A stretch of 64,000 nt of DNA from Edolisoma coerulescens (Eukaryota; Chordata; Aves; Passeriformes; Campephagidae): the NCBI GenBank assembly GCA_013397115.1, contig VWZW01002447.1:186001-250000 (forward strand). Reading direction: 5' to 3'. How positions within the stretch are numbered: the first letter of the stretch is position 1; each line of letters begins with the position of its first letter. Both the position numbers and the translations under genes were made by a program. A model generated the notes under the pieces. It was not told where the DNA came from, did not search any database, and worked only from the letters and a program-made list of their open reading frames with translations. This document shows positions 10,501 to 21,540 of this stretch, piece by piece.

Positions 10501-12806
10501 CATATTTGTCTGGACGCTAAAGAACATTTAACAAGAATGTTTCCTGCCAAGTGAAGTTGGTAATCTGAGGAGAAATCATCTGTGAAGAACAAAGTATAAT
10601 AATCACTCTAACATCCAACAGTTTCTCATAATATTTCTAGTTGTATATGTTACTTAAAATTCTAAAATATGAAAAAAATGCTTATTTTTTCATATTAAAA
10701 TAGTAAGAACTGTGAGTGCCTGTAACTCTGCAAAGAGAAGCAGTGCTATAAGGAGTTGGTGCAAAACAATCCAGTTCTTTATGTATTCAAAATAACTAGG
10801 TAGGTCCACAGGTTCTCATTCCTCAGTCCTTGTCTTGCATCTGCTGGAGCATTTTGCATAGCGTTACTGACGTGTAAACCCAACACATACACTGCTCTTT
10901 GACAGCATGCAGAAAGGAAATTAAGCAAAACACTGAGATAAGCTGAAAACCTTTGCTTTGTTTTGTGTAACCACAAATTAACTTAAAAAGACCCAAAACT
11001 AAAAACAAAACCACAAAAAACAAAACCCCTTATCAACAAAAATTATCATTATTCAATAAGAGAAATTCTATTACATCTCAAGGGTCAATGAGCCAAATCT
11101 TTATACAAAAAATCTTACATTTCTGGAGAGAATCTTTGATGTGAAAGGAAAGAATTGCTGACATTAAAAATAGGAAGTTAGGAGCCAGATTCCTTGTCTT
11201 CTTTCTCTATTCTGCAATGGCAGACTGTAAGATAATATCTAAATGGCCAGAGAATTTACTTGAAGGGAAAGTTCCCTTCGCTTACTTTATAGACTTGCTG
11301 TGGGACAGTAGAGACAATCAAATATAGAAACACTGGACACATTAGAAGCTTGAAGTCGAATTATGTGGCTTATATCTATTTGTGCAACTATAAGAACCAA
11401 AACAATTCTTCTCTTGTGATCAAACATTGCTCCTTTGCTTCTCTCCTCAAAAATGTAAAATTGAATATTTGACCAGAAGCAGGGTTTATCTTCACTAAAG
11501 CAGCAAAAAACATTCCCCAGAGAAGAATAAATTTGAGGTTTTATGATAATATGTCCAGTTGTAGGATAGAATAAATTGGAAAGATAATTATGGAATTACA
11601 TGATGAATAAGTTTTTCTTATGTCAGAAGAAAAGAGAGAGTCTAGCATGATTTGGGGGGAGGAGGACAGGGGGGAAGAAAATATGCTGTTGTGCATTTGA
11701 GGCCCTGCCAAGAGCACAGTATACACCAAATCTTATGAAATGAGAAAAAAAAGCACTTTCTTACAGCTGAAGAGTGGTCATCTGAGTGAAAAAAACAAAT
11801 TACATTTGGTCAAAAATATATTAAATGTGTTTAAATCTCCAAATTTTCAGTCCAGTTTTCATCTGTATTAATCACCTAAAATGTCAAATAAAGTACCTTA
11901 AATCATGGGTGTTAAGGACCTTCAGAATCACCCAACATTTATTATTTGCAATTTTTATTGAAAAGCAATCAGGTTTTCATTGGCAGGCTATTGAAATGTA
12001 AACAGAGATTTTTTGCTTTCTATTTTGCTTTTGCTTTTTCCTTTATTTTTCTTTTAGCATAGTAAATACTCTTCATCTTCCAAATGATGAAGAATGAGAC
12101 TTTTTCTAATTTTTCAATTAATCTATGAGACAATAATTTAATTTTGAACATCAAATTGGTGCTGATTAGCAATGGGCACATGAATGTTTTAAATTTAAAT
12201 CATTAAAACTGATTTTGTAGCGTCTTTATTCCATGATATACTCTGTAATTAAGGTATTACATTTAACTGTTGGCAGAACATTTAGCAGCTGTTTAGAAGA
12301 TCTTACATGGACCGCAGTTGTTACTAGGTCACTTTCCAAAAAGTGAAAGTACGTGTCAAATGAAATTTCAGCCATATTAGCCTTTGGTGTAACTCTAACT
12401 AAAGTTTTCATTAACAGAAAATTGTAAGATAAATGTGCTAAATGACAAGAATCCGTTCCATCTCTCTTCTATCATTATTCAATGACACATAACTTAAAAA
12501 CCATTATAATCTAGTGGTTGGTTCTATTTATACTGATATGGTTTATAGTTTAATAGGATGTTTTTCTGCACCCTTCTTCTCAGTTTGTAACTTCTTCCTT
12601 TCTTATTTAAGGATGAATCAGACATTACTTTTTCCATAGGTGCTTCCTGACTACAGAGGTTCTTCTATCTAATGAGCAGTTGCAGTTGACTTTCTCTGGG
12701 AACAAATTTTCAGCCTTTCTTTGTACTAACTCTCTCAGTCTTCCAGGAATTAATGCTCAATAATTTTTCTGAATCTTACTTTTTCTTTCTTCTCTTTTTG
12801 TCTTTT

Positions 12807-13030
12807 CACAGAATCACAGGATGTTTGCTTTGGAAGGCACCTCTGAAGATCACATAGTCCAGCCCCCCCATACAGCAGGTTCACTAGAGCAGATTGTGCA
12901 GGATGCATTCAGATGCCTTTGGGTATTGCAGAGAAGGAAACTCCAGAATCCTTCTGGGCCATCTGTTCCAAAACTCTGTTACCTACCTATTAAGAGGGAA
13001 CTTCCTGTTTCATTTGGGTGTTTTCATGTG
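12807..13030 (-). mobile_element. CR1 LINE 3' end, antisense
   Basis: On the plus strand it opens with CACAGAATCACAGG, the reverse complement of a CR1 terminus. It continues with the usual CTCTGAAGATCACATAGTCC block, and further in has the reverse complement of the ORF2 C-terminus (GAGGGAACTTCCTGTTTC). Only the last 220 bases of a copy remain, and no coding capacity is left. Confidence 0.8.
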
Positions 13031-14311
13031 GTATGAATTTTCAAGAAAATCAAAATATCAACAGTAGGAGGCTTCTGAGAATAAAAGGGGATCAGATTTT
13101 ATTAAAAATTATTATCATGAGGTGATAATATTGTGAGGCAGCTGAAAATGTAAATGTTTTCAGAGGTGGAGAGGTGGAGGTAGGTGAAAGGAGAGACAAC
13201 ATGATTGAGGACAAGATTCTTTGCAATTATATATTGCCTTTTATCTATTGACATTACTGGGAAAGTGCTAGGCTACAGCAGCTGTAGGTCCAGTCATACA
13301 ATTTGATAAATGCTTGAGAACTTCAAGGAAAATAATTAGACATGGTAAGGACTATGAATAGTATTTTAGCAAACTAGTTACAAGCTGAATCAGTAGGATG
13401 GATGTAATTATGAACAGGAAATTGCCATGGTCAAGATGAAGGATAGTGAAGGCATGAATGAGATTATTTTTTCTAAATCTAAATTTATTCATTTCAAACG
13501 TCTAACCTTTTAAACATTTATGTAAGAACAATCATGCATTTGTAGGTTTATGATGTATGCAAAAAAGGTAAGAGGAAATTGCTGAATCCTACTGAAGGAC
13601 AGATTGTCTGTATTCCTGGGTAGATTCAAATGCCAGAACATTTGTAAACATAAGGAAGAGTAAAAGTGTCTATTGAACTGTTGATACGGGAAGCAATGTG
13701 GCCAAAAGAATGCTTATGTGAGGGCTGATTGTATAAGAAAGTGAAACAAAACCAATGATTATTGTCAAAGTACTTACTGTAAACAGAGCATCGATTTCTT
13801 TGGGAGGCCAAGGTTCAGTGATTTTACCTTAAGATCTGCACTTTTTCATAATTTAAACATTTTTGGGGGGTTATTTTTAACTCGAAATAAAACAAACAAA
13901 TGACAACCCCAAATCCAAAGCCTGAAACTCAAACTCAGAAGCTTGAGAGTTTCTGAAAGCTCCAGAGGTTTTTACAGCCCCTTGGATATTTATGATTCTG
14001 TATATTTTCTGTTTCGTATCCATCTTTTATTTCCATTCTGTATTACTACTGGCATTATACAGTTCTCTGCTACTTTTTCTGTCTGTCCTAGTTCTATATT
14101 AGCGTTACCTGTGGTATCCTAACAAAACTGTTAGTGTCACAATTGTAAAGAATTTCACAAAATGTAGCCAAGAATAATGATGATAAAGAGAAAGGTGCTA
14201 GTGGGAGAAACAATACAATATGGAAAAATCTTCTGGCACAGTGACCCATAACCTGTGGGTTTGGTTTTTTTCCTATGTCTTATTTTGTGTAGGCTCTAAA
14301 ATTTTTTCATT
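13031..14311. other. non-coding stretch, nothing recognised
   Basis: AT-rich sequence between two antisense CR1 fragments. There is no open frame above about 61 codons and no repeat hallmark. Confidence 0.5.
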
Positions 14312-14818
14312 ATAGAATCATAGGGTATCCTGAGCTGGAATGGACCCACAAGGGTCACCAAATTCAACTCCTGGCCCTGCACTGGACAACCCCAAAATCA
14401 CACCATGTGTCTTTGGACAGAGTGCTGTTGAAACACTTCTTGAACTTTGTCAGGTTCATGTTGTGAGGTGCCTGAGGAGCCTGTTCCAGTGCCCAACCAC
14501 CCTCTGGCTGAAGAACCTTTTTCTAATAGCCCACCTAAACCTCCCCTGACACAACTTCAGGCCATTCCCTCGGGTCCTGTCACTGGTCACCACAGAGAAG
14601 AGATCAGTGCCTCCCCCTCCTCTTCCCCCCATGAGGAAATTGTAACTGTAATGACTGTCTGTCCTCCACCTCCTGTTCTCCAAGCAGAGCAAGCCAAGTG
14701 ACCTCACCCACTCTGTGTATGGCTTCCCCTCTACCCTTCACCATCTTCACAGCCTTCCTTTGGATGCTTTCTAAACTTTTTATATCCTTTTTATACTGTG
14801 ATGCCCAAAAGGAGGTTT
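14312..14818 (-). mobile_element. CR1 LINE, ORF2 C-terminus and 3' UTR, antisense
   Basis: The minus strand reads through the ORF2 tail. SDRTRGNGLKL and GHWNRLLRHL, two strongly conserved CR1 C-terminal stretches, lie in one frame at about 14456-14600, followed by the 3' UTR and a terminus at 14312 (ATTCTATA). Stops and frameshifts further 5' break the frame. The plus-strand open frames over the same bases (14340-14701) are shadows. Confidence 0.87.
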
Positions 14819-15530
14819 CTATATATATGACTAATCTCTTCTTTCTTTAATGTGCTTCAAATTGAGAGGAATCTTATTTATCTAAATGGTTGCCCTTTAA
14901 TTTATAAATACACTGGGGCATTTTTCTTTTGGCATTCTTATTGTAAATTCAGCATTTTTATTTTCTCACATGTGAGAGGGGAAGTAAGATCTGCTGCACT
15001 GACTAATTCTGTAGTTCTCATTCTGGGAGAAAATAGTTTTTAAAATACTTGACATTTTCAAGTGATAAATCACCTAGTGCTTTATTAATATAAATATTTT
15101 TTTATGATATGAGAATCTTCTCCATCAAAAAAGGATAAAAATTAAACATTTTTTTTACCACATACAGGTAACTTACAAACAGCATAAAAGAAAGATTTAC
15201 TTAAATTTTTTAAAAAATGTTTAAAATTTTAGAGGTATGTCATCTCAGTTTATCTCATATTATTCAAGTCAACAGTGTTTTACATTACTTCATTTAAATT
15301 TATGTTCTATGATTTTGTTAATCACTAAGCCAAGCAAATGTAAAATTGATTCACTGCCTACCTATACATGCACAAAACCATACTCACATCCTGGCATAAA
15401 TCCTGGGATTGTAACAGCTTAAATGTCACTGTGAGAAGGTCACTTTACTTCACTGTGAATGGTATTTACATGTTCTGTGGAAGTGGCATTTGTTTTTGTA
15501 GTTTGATCCATTAAAGTACCAGAAATAATA
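14819..15530. other. non-coding stretch, nothing recognised
   Basis: Strongly AT-rich, with poly-T/poly-A runs around 15098-15235. No gene or repeat family was recognised. Confidence 0.5.
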
Positions 15531-15915
15531 AAATCATAGAATCCTTAAGGTTGGGAAACACCTTCAAGATCATCAAGTTCAATGCTTAACCCAGCACTAC
15601 CACCACTGAACCGTGTCCTCAAGCCATAGTCACATGTGTTTGAATACATCCAGGGACTTCACTGCTTCTCAAGACAGTCTGTTCCAATGCTTTACTATCC
15701 TTTTCATGAAAAGTGTTTACCTAATCTAAACCACCTCTGGTGCAAATTGAGGCCATTTGCTCTTGTCCTGTCACTTTTTACCTGGAGAAGAGACTGGCAC
15801 CTACCTCACTACAACTTCCTTTTGTGTAATTGTGCAGAGAGTGATAAGGCCTCACCTACGCCTCCCTTTCTCCAGTGTAAAAACCCAGCTCCCTCATCCC
15901 TCCTAAGATTTGTGC
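15531..15915 (-). mobile_element. CR1 LINE 3' end, antisense
   Basis: It begins with AAATCATAGAATCC, the reverse complement of a CR1 terminus. The CTTGTCCTGTCACTTTTTACC and CAGTCTGTTCCAATGC blocks on the plus strand are the reverse complements of the conserved DRTR and HWNRL coding stretches. It has several substitutions and indels. The 110-codon plus-strand frame at 15636-15968 is an accident of this copy. Confidence 0.85.
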
Positions 15916-16088
15916 TCTGTGTCTGTAAGTTTTCAGTCTATGTCTGTAAGTCAGTAAATTTGCCATGACCACAAAAATGTTGTCACACTGATCATTGCTT
16001 TCAGCGTGAACCACCTGGGAAGGCAGTCAGCTTGGAACAGGTGTACTTCTTTCAGCAGGAAAGGGATGGATTTGATGTGGCCATGTTT

Positions 16089-16093
16089 AATGG
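16089..16093. repeat. target-site duplication, left (AATGG)
   Basis: AATGG directly before the LTR's TGTGCTGG start is repeated exactly at 16663-16667. A 5-bp duplication is typical of ERVL-type and some other endogenous retroviruses. Confidence 0.85.
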
Positions 16094-16662
16094 TGTGCTG
16101 GTTTGGCTGGTGTAGAGTTAATTTTTTTCACAGTGGCTGGTATGGGGTTTTGCAATTGTGCTGAACACAGGGTTGGTAATACAGAGATGTTTTCGTTATC
16201 GCTGAGCAGGGCTCAGACAGAGCCAAGGCCTTTTCTGCTAGTCGTACTGCCATGAAGGCAAGAAGGCTGGGGTTGCACTGGAAATTGGGAGGGCGCATAT
16301 CTGGGATAGCTGACCCAAAACAGCCAAAGGAGTATCCCACAGCATATGACATCATGCTCAATATATAAAGCCGGGAGAAGGAGGAGGAATGGAGGAACAT
16401 CTCCCCAAGCAAATACTACACGTGATGGGGCTCTGTTCTCCTGGAGATAGCTGAACACCTGTATACCCACGGGAAGTAGTGAATTAATTCCTTGGTTTTT
16501 GCTTTGCTTGCATGTGTGACTTTTGCTTTCCCCGTTAAACTTTGTCTCAACACACCAGTTTTCCAGCTGTCACCCTTCCAATTTTCTCCACAATCCCACT
16601 GTTTGGGAACTGAGCAAGTGGCTGTGTGGTATTTGGTTGCTAGCTGGTGTTAAACCATGACA
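16094..16662 (+). mobile_element. complete solo LTR of an avian endogenous retrovirus
   Basis: A 569-bp element that starts TGTGCTGG, ends AAACCATGACA (canonical TG...CA) and is flanked by the perfect 5-bp duplication AATGG. Inside are a CRE-like TGACATCA at 16347-16354 and a TATA box (ATATATAAAG) at 16361-16370. A GTTAAAC word near 16534 may be a decayed polyadenylation signal. The sequence agrees with an LTR family I remember as common in birds, but I do not name it. No internal retroviral sequence is attached, so it is a solo LTR left by recombination between two LTRs. The 94-85 codon minus-strand frames inside it are not genes. Confidence 0.92.
16347..16370 (+). promoter_or_regulatory. 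LTR core promoter: CRE-like site plus TATA box
   Basis: TGACATCA lies ten bases upstream of the ATATATAAAG TATA box, a normal spacing for a retroviral U3 promoter. The intact core suggests this solo LTR could still start transcription rightward. Activity is an inference; only the motifs are seen. Confidence 0.55.
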
Positions 16663-16667
16663 AATGG
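16663..16667. repeat. target-site duplication, right (AATGG)
   Basis: Exact match to 16089-16093, directly after the CA end of the LTR. Confidence 0.85.
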
Positions 16668-19251
16668 CTTCACTGTTTTTAGGGGGATGCTGAAAGACAT
16701 TATTATTTATTCTAATTAATAAAGCCATAAATCAGTATACCTTTCTAAACTTCCTGGTTATTAAGGATAGATTGGCCATTAATGTCATTACAATGAAACA
16801 TAAGATTGTTACTTCATGAGCTTGAAACCATATCTGTCTTGAGAGAGAAGAGTGATGGTTGCCTGGTCAATGGCAAGCTTGCACAGCCCCAGTAAAATCA
16901 CTGCTATGTGTCCTGTGGTCACTCTGCTTCACTACGGCAAGTGACAGAGTACGGAGAGAGTAGGGGCAGCATGACTGCTGTTTCAGTCATATATACTGAA
17001 AGTATTTGTTTTCTAATGTTAAGCAGCATCCACATAATCCATCTGATGTTTATCATCTGATGTTTGTGTCAGCTGTTGTCATAGCCACATATCAGAGAGA
17101 TACAGGAGGCCTCCTAGATTTCTTCTACTGGATAGATTAAGCTCTTTCAAATGAAGCTGTAAAAGCCTGAATTAGAATTCCAAGGAACACAAATAGAGTT
17201 TCCAGACTTACTTCTCTTTGTAAGTAATATAATTTTCTGGATCAAATTTATCTTGCAGAAATGTTTTTCATTAAGCTATAAAGATGTATTAAAATGGACA
17301 TAGAAGCATGAGGTAAGCAGATTTCTCAGAATGCCTTTTTGCCTTTGGAAAGCTCTTTCTAAGTGTCAACGTGTATGAACAAAACAGTCTGGATAGGGGT
17401 GTGCTTTATTATGTGCCTTGAGACAAATCCTGATCCAGCCCACAGTTTGTTATTGCATTTGTTAAATTTAGTAACATGCGTGGTTTTGGAGATTGATGCT
17501 CTAAAAATACAGTTTTTTGGAGTGTTTTATTTTAAACATTCAGAGTCCAAAAGACTTAGAAAATTCCTATTAATTCTGAAAATTCTCAGTGAACATTCAG
17601 CCATGTGTGGATTACTCAATACCCTGAGTGTCGCAGGTTATTTGGCATGTTAAAAAAGCTCAGCGGTAAATCTGCTTCAGCTGTAGCTGTTAACTCCTAG
17701 CACTTTCACCACTGTGGCAGTGGTGTCTTTAGTGTGGTGTTGATATATCAAGCCACTATGGTGCCTCTATATTAACTATTAAGTACACAAAGGAAAAAAC
17801 GCAGGCCAAATATTATGGTGCAGCTCCGATGGTGACTTGCCCAGTTTCTCATATGACCTCTGTTGCATAGGCATTCTTTGAAGATTATGGTATTATTTCT
17901 TCTCTGTGACATTGTTTGAAAATATTCCTATTCTTGGATCAGATGAAGGACGTCAAATAAATAATTCTCTGTTCCATAAGTTTGGTTTAACAGCATGTAG
18001 GGTATAAGTCTATGTTACAGTAAGTAGAGCAGTCTGATCATTCACTTGCAAACTGACATCTAAGTTCAAGAAATTACTGCTTATTTTGATATTCCGCACT
18101 TTTGAATATATCATTTTGACACCTACTGTAACACCGTCAGTGTTAAGATTTTTAAACTAACAGGCCAGATCTCTGATGCATGAGGTAATGGAAAAGCAGG
18201 AAGCAATTATATGATACCAGCTGCTGGTGATGCTGTCTTTTCTATCTGTGTCTTCTCTCCTCATATCCTATTTCTTTGTTTACCTTACACTACTCTACTG
18301 AGCCTATCAAGGCTTCCTGCAATCAGCCTTTTCTAGTCACGGCAGAATCTAATGCCTTTGCTTCTGGCCTTTGCTCTAGCATCACTGTTGATAAGAACAC
18401 AGATGGACCAGTCTTCACTGCATGTTGAACAGCAGGAAATTCAGTTTCATGGAAAAAAAGAAACTCTTTCCCCAGAGACCAGTAGTCATCTTATTTCACC
18501 TGCCAGACACAAATAACTGAGTACAAGTAAATCATAGCTCCTTTGCTAATTTTGGCTTGATTTTACATGGGCAGCAATGGCAGAGCTTTAACTTACAGGT
18601 AATGTCTTTGACAGTTCTGTGATCTAACCAAAGTCTGAAGGCAACAAAATTTCACGTAGGGAAAAGAAAAGTGATTGTTTTGGCATGAAAGTAGTGATTT
18701 GTTTTTGGGTAATCTGTTCTCAGAAAAACGTGACACACTTTAGTCACAAGCATTCTAAAATTCTATATAAGGAAGGCAGGTAGATTGTACAGAATGTTGC
18801 ACCATGAAGTATTTTATTCAGGACTTGATTGTGTCATACAACTAATAAAACAACCGTAGTTTTTTAGAATGGAAAAAGAGTAGGAGTGTACTTTTCCCTT
18901 CAACATATAGGATTTTACTTCCAAAATTATAGCTGTCCAAGTTATAAAATGAGGGATATCAATTTATGATTGCTGTCACGTTAGGTTTTATATAATTCAT
19001 TTCATTATGGAGTAAAAAAGGGATTTTTTTTGCCACTATAAATAATACAATTTTGCCAGTTAAATGTGATTCATATAGTCTACCTTCGTAACAACTTTCC
19101 TAATCTTAAAAGGTTTTGAGATGCTGTACTTCTAAGCATGACATTTACATGTGCTGCTAAGCTACTTAGATGAAATTTTGATATATTGCTCATGAATTGT
19201 CTATCTTCCTTTGTGGTCTGTAGTAATGAATTAATGGAAACATGTAAAGTC
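16668..19251. other. 2.6 kb without recognised gene or repeat
   Basis: The longest open frame (17363-17653, plus, 96 codons) has no recognisable domain, no flanking splice sites of note and a composition typical of chance AT-rich frames. No repeat family was recognised. Confidence 0.5.
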
Positions 19252-19330
19252 AGAAGAAATTCTTCCTAATATCCAAACATCCTCTGAAGCAACTTGAGGC
19301 CATTTCCTCTCATTCTGTCACTTGTTTCTA
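19252..19330 (-). mobile_element. short CR1 fragment, antisense
   Basis: It matches the reverse complement of the conserved CR1 ORF2 tail (AGAAGAAATTCTTCCTAAT, then GAGGCCATTTCCTCTCATTC). The same part of CR1 occurs again at about 20218-20300, so these are two separate insertions and not one split copy. Both ends are lost. Confidence 0.6.
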
Positions 19331-20171
19331 TAATTCTAGAATTTTACACACACCCAGAGGTGTTTTTTCAAGATGTCAAATTTATCCAGTCTCTGACAGA
19401 TTGAAATTGCTGGTATGTGTGGTCAGTGCTGCCACTCTCTGCCTCCTGACACCCGCAGGACTGTTCCAATGTTGGTGCTGCTGCCTCGGGTCCCCGTTCC
19501 AATGTGGGGAGGAAAAATAACTGGATTCTCAAGCACCAGTGAGTGGTGACCCTACCCTGCACCAGCTCTGGCTTCGCACTACCAACAGGAGTTGTAAATT
19601 TCACTCTGAAACTGTTTTCCATTGCAAAATGCAGCTTCTAGAGTTGCTACAGTTGCAAGTAAAGCCAAAAGGCAAGAGAGAGGCAAGAGAGGTGAGAGAA
19701 CTCTGCCTGCCTTCCCCTACTGTTTAAAAGGACCCCTGGAAACCCCCCAGACCTGCGGTTCCATTTCTGGCCACACAGTTGGGTGTTTAAGAGGCAGTGA
19801 CAGGCACATTCCATATCTATCAGGCACAGAGAGATATGGAATACAATAAAATGTTGGGTTTCCCAGGACACCCCAAAATCAAGTGTCCTGTTTGTGACCC
19901 CATTTCTTGCACTAGTGCAGTTATGCCACTGTTATGTAACACATCACAATTGAGCAGTTGCCTCAAAAATTATCAGGTTTGGTCCTGCCTCCACAAGGCC
20001 AGAACTGAAACTTGTTCCCTTTTGCAGCTTATGCATAGGCACCCAGGGTGTTTTATGCAAGTTTCACCACCAAATGAGTGTTTAAGGCATATGCTGCAAA
20101 TGTAATTAACTCTCTCCTTACAGACATGTATTTAATCTATTTTTTTGCAATGTAGTTTTGTTGCTTTTTAG
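19331..20171. other. GC-richer patch, possibly an unrecognised LTR
   Basis: About 19400-20050 is clearly GC-richer than its surroundings. It contains a TTTAAAAGG TATA-like word near 19724 and an AATAAA at about 19845-19850 on the plus strand. These features would fit a degraded LTR or another transposon, but I found no TG...CA ends or target duplication. Several overlapping 60-100 codon frames on both strands follow from the lower stop density and are not convincing genes. Confidence 0.3.
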
Positions 20172-20765
20172 GTGTTCACCTTTCCTGGGCAGCATGTTCC
20201 AGTGCTTGACAACCTTTTCCATTAAGAAATTCTTTCTAATCTCCAATTTAAATCTCCTCCGAGGCAATCTGAGGCCATTTCTTCTCCTTCCATCACTTGT
20301 TTCCTAGGAGAAGAGGCCAAATCCCACCTCTGTACACCCTCCTCTCAGGTAGTTGTAGAGACCAATAAGATCTCCCCAGAGCCTACTTTTCTCAGCCCCC
20401 TCAGCTGCTCCACATCAGACTTGTGCTCCAGACACTTCATCAGCTCTCTTGCCCTTCTCTGGACATGCTCCAGCACCAAAATGTCTTTCTTGCCATGATG
20501 GGCCCAAAAGTGAACACTGGATTCAAGGTGTGGCCTCCCCTGTGCCAAGTCCAGAGGAATGATCCCTTCTCTACTCCTGCTGGCCACACTATGCCTGACA
20601 CAAGCCGGGATGCCGTTGGCCTCCTTGGACACCTGGTCATAGAAGGAGATCAGGTTGGTCAAGGAGGACCTGCCTTTCACAAACCCATGCTGTCTGGGCC
20701 TGATCCCCAGTACATGGCACGTGATGGCACTCAGCAAGATCTCTGCATAACCTTCCCCTGCACTT
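20172..20765 (-). mobile_element. CR1 LINE with internal deletion, antisense
   Basis: The minus strand first reads the reverse-transcriptase fingers region (HGFVKGRSSLTNLISFYDQ). Within a few codons it then continues with the post-RT region (ASRSREGIIPLDL, HFWAHHGKKDILVLEHVQR). The catalytic palm, including the FADD motif and several hundred bases normally between these parts, is missing, with the junction near 20630-20645. A single 130-codon frame spans the join. The copy lacks its 3' terminus at 20172 and is dead. The 132-codon plus-strand frame is its shadow. Confidence 0.92.
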
Positions 20766-21170
20766 TAATTATCACAGAGTCATTAAAGGACAAACATATA
20801 TATTTATATGTGTGTTTTTAAAAAATTGTAATTAAAGGCACGATTTCTGGAAAGAATTATTCATATAAAAAACCATCACTAATGTGACTAAGCCCATTAA
20901 TTTGAATGCCATTACTCAGATTTAAAGCAATGTAACCTGGAGGAGAATTGGCCCCGTATGACTTCTAAATACAGAGTTATCAGTTAAATGAATTGGTGTT
21001 AAATGAATGTGTCAATTAAATAAGCATAAGTAAAAAATCTTACAGCTTTAGGCTTCTCTTTAGCTCTGTTTGGCATGAATTCTCAAAAAATCTTCATAGA
21101 AGTTTCAACTCTGGCTAATCACCTTAATCCCTTAATGAATTTTTAAGAACTGAGGCACCACTCACCTTTT
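20766..21170. other. non-coding stretch, nothing recognised
   Basis: A short AT-rich interval between the CR1 copy and the LTR-like patch. No motif of note. Confidence 0.5.
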
Positions 21171-21540
21171 TGTGTCAGTGACTGAAACATGGACTTCACC
21201 ATGTGGGGAATATGGATCGTTTATTTAAAGGAAACGAGTTGCTTTTATACAGTTCTTCAGGACACAGTATTTCCTTTCATGGCAATTTTCACTAAGCGAC
21301 CGATCACACGTTGCCGCATCAGCAATGCACTTTCTGAATGTCCTTCTGTGGGGTGATCACTCGCTGTTCACCCCTCTGTCAGCTCCCGGCAGGCTGCTCT
21401 CCGCAGGGCTCTGCCCTGTGGCATTTCCTCCCCCCAAGGTCAGGCAGAGATAGGGGGTCTTTGCACTGCCATGTGCTTCTGCAGGCAGGTCTCACAGCCT
21501 GCAGCTCAACTCCATCCCGTGTCTTCCCATATTTTTGTAC
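21171..21540 (-). mobile_element. LTR-like fragment, antisense
   Basis: Read on the minus strand, this is GC-richer than its surroundings. It carries TATAAAAG at 21249-21242 and AATAAA at 21225-21220, and closes with CACTGACACA near 21171, a plausible CA end. The order U3-like block, TATA, polyadenylation signal, short tail is LTR-like. The 5' boundary is unclear and no target duplication was found. I do not recognise the family. The 69-codon plus-strand frame here is not convincing. Confidence 0.5.
21220..21249 (-). promoter_or_regulatory. TATA box and polyadenylation signal of LTR-like fragment
   Basis: TATAAAAG and, 16 bases further on the minus strand, AATAAA. This close pairing is unusual outside LTRs and is the main reason the patch is called LTR-like. 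Confidence 0.4.

Larger units (their letters stand above)
5764..12806. other. 7-kb repeat-poor stretch without a gene
   Basis: Apart from a CCTT microsatellite and one N, I see no recognisable element. Open frames are short (up to about 75 codons), have no database-like motifs and fall in AT-rich sequence. No convincing splice-bounded open segment was noticed. The absence of young CR1 or LTR copies over 7 kb contrasts with the next 15 kb. Confidence 0.55.
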
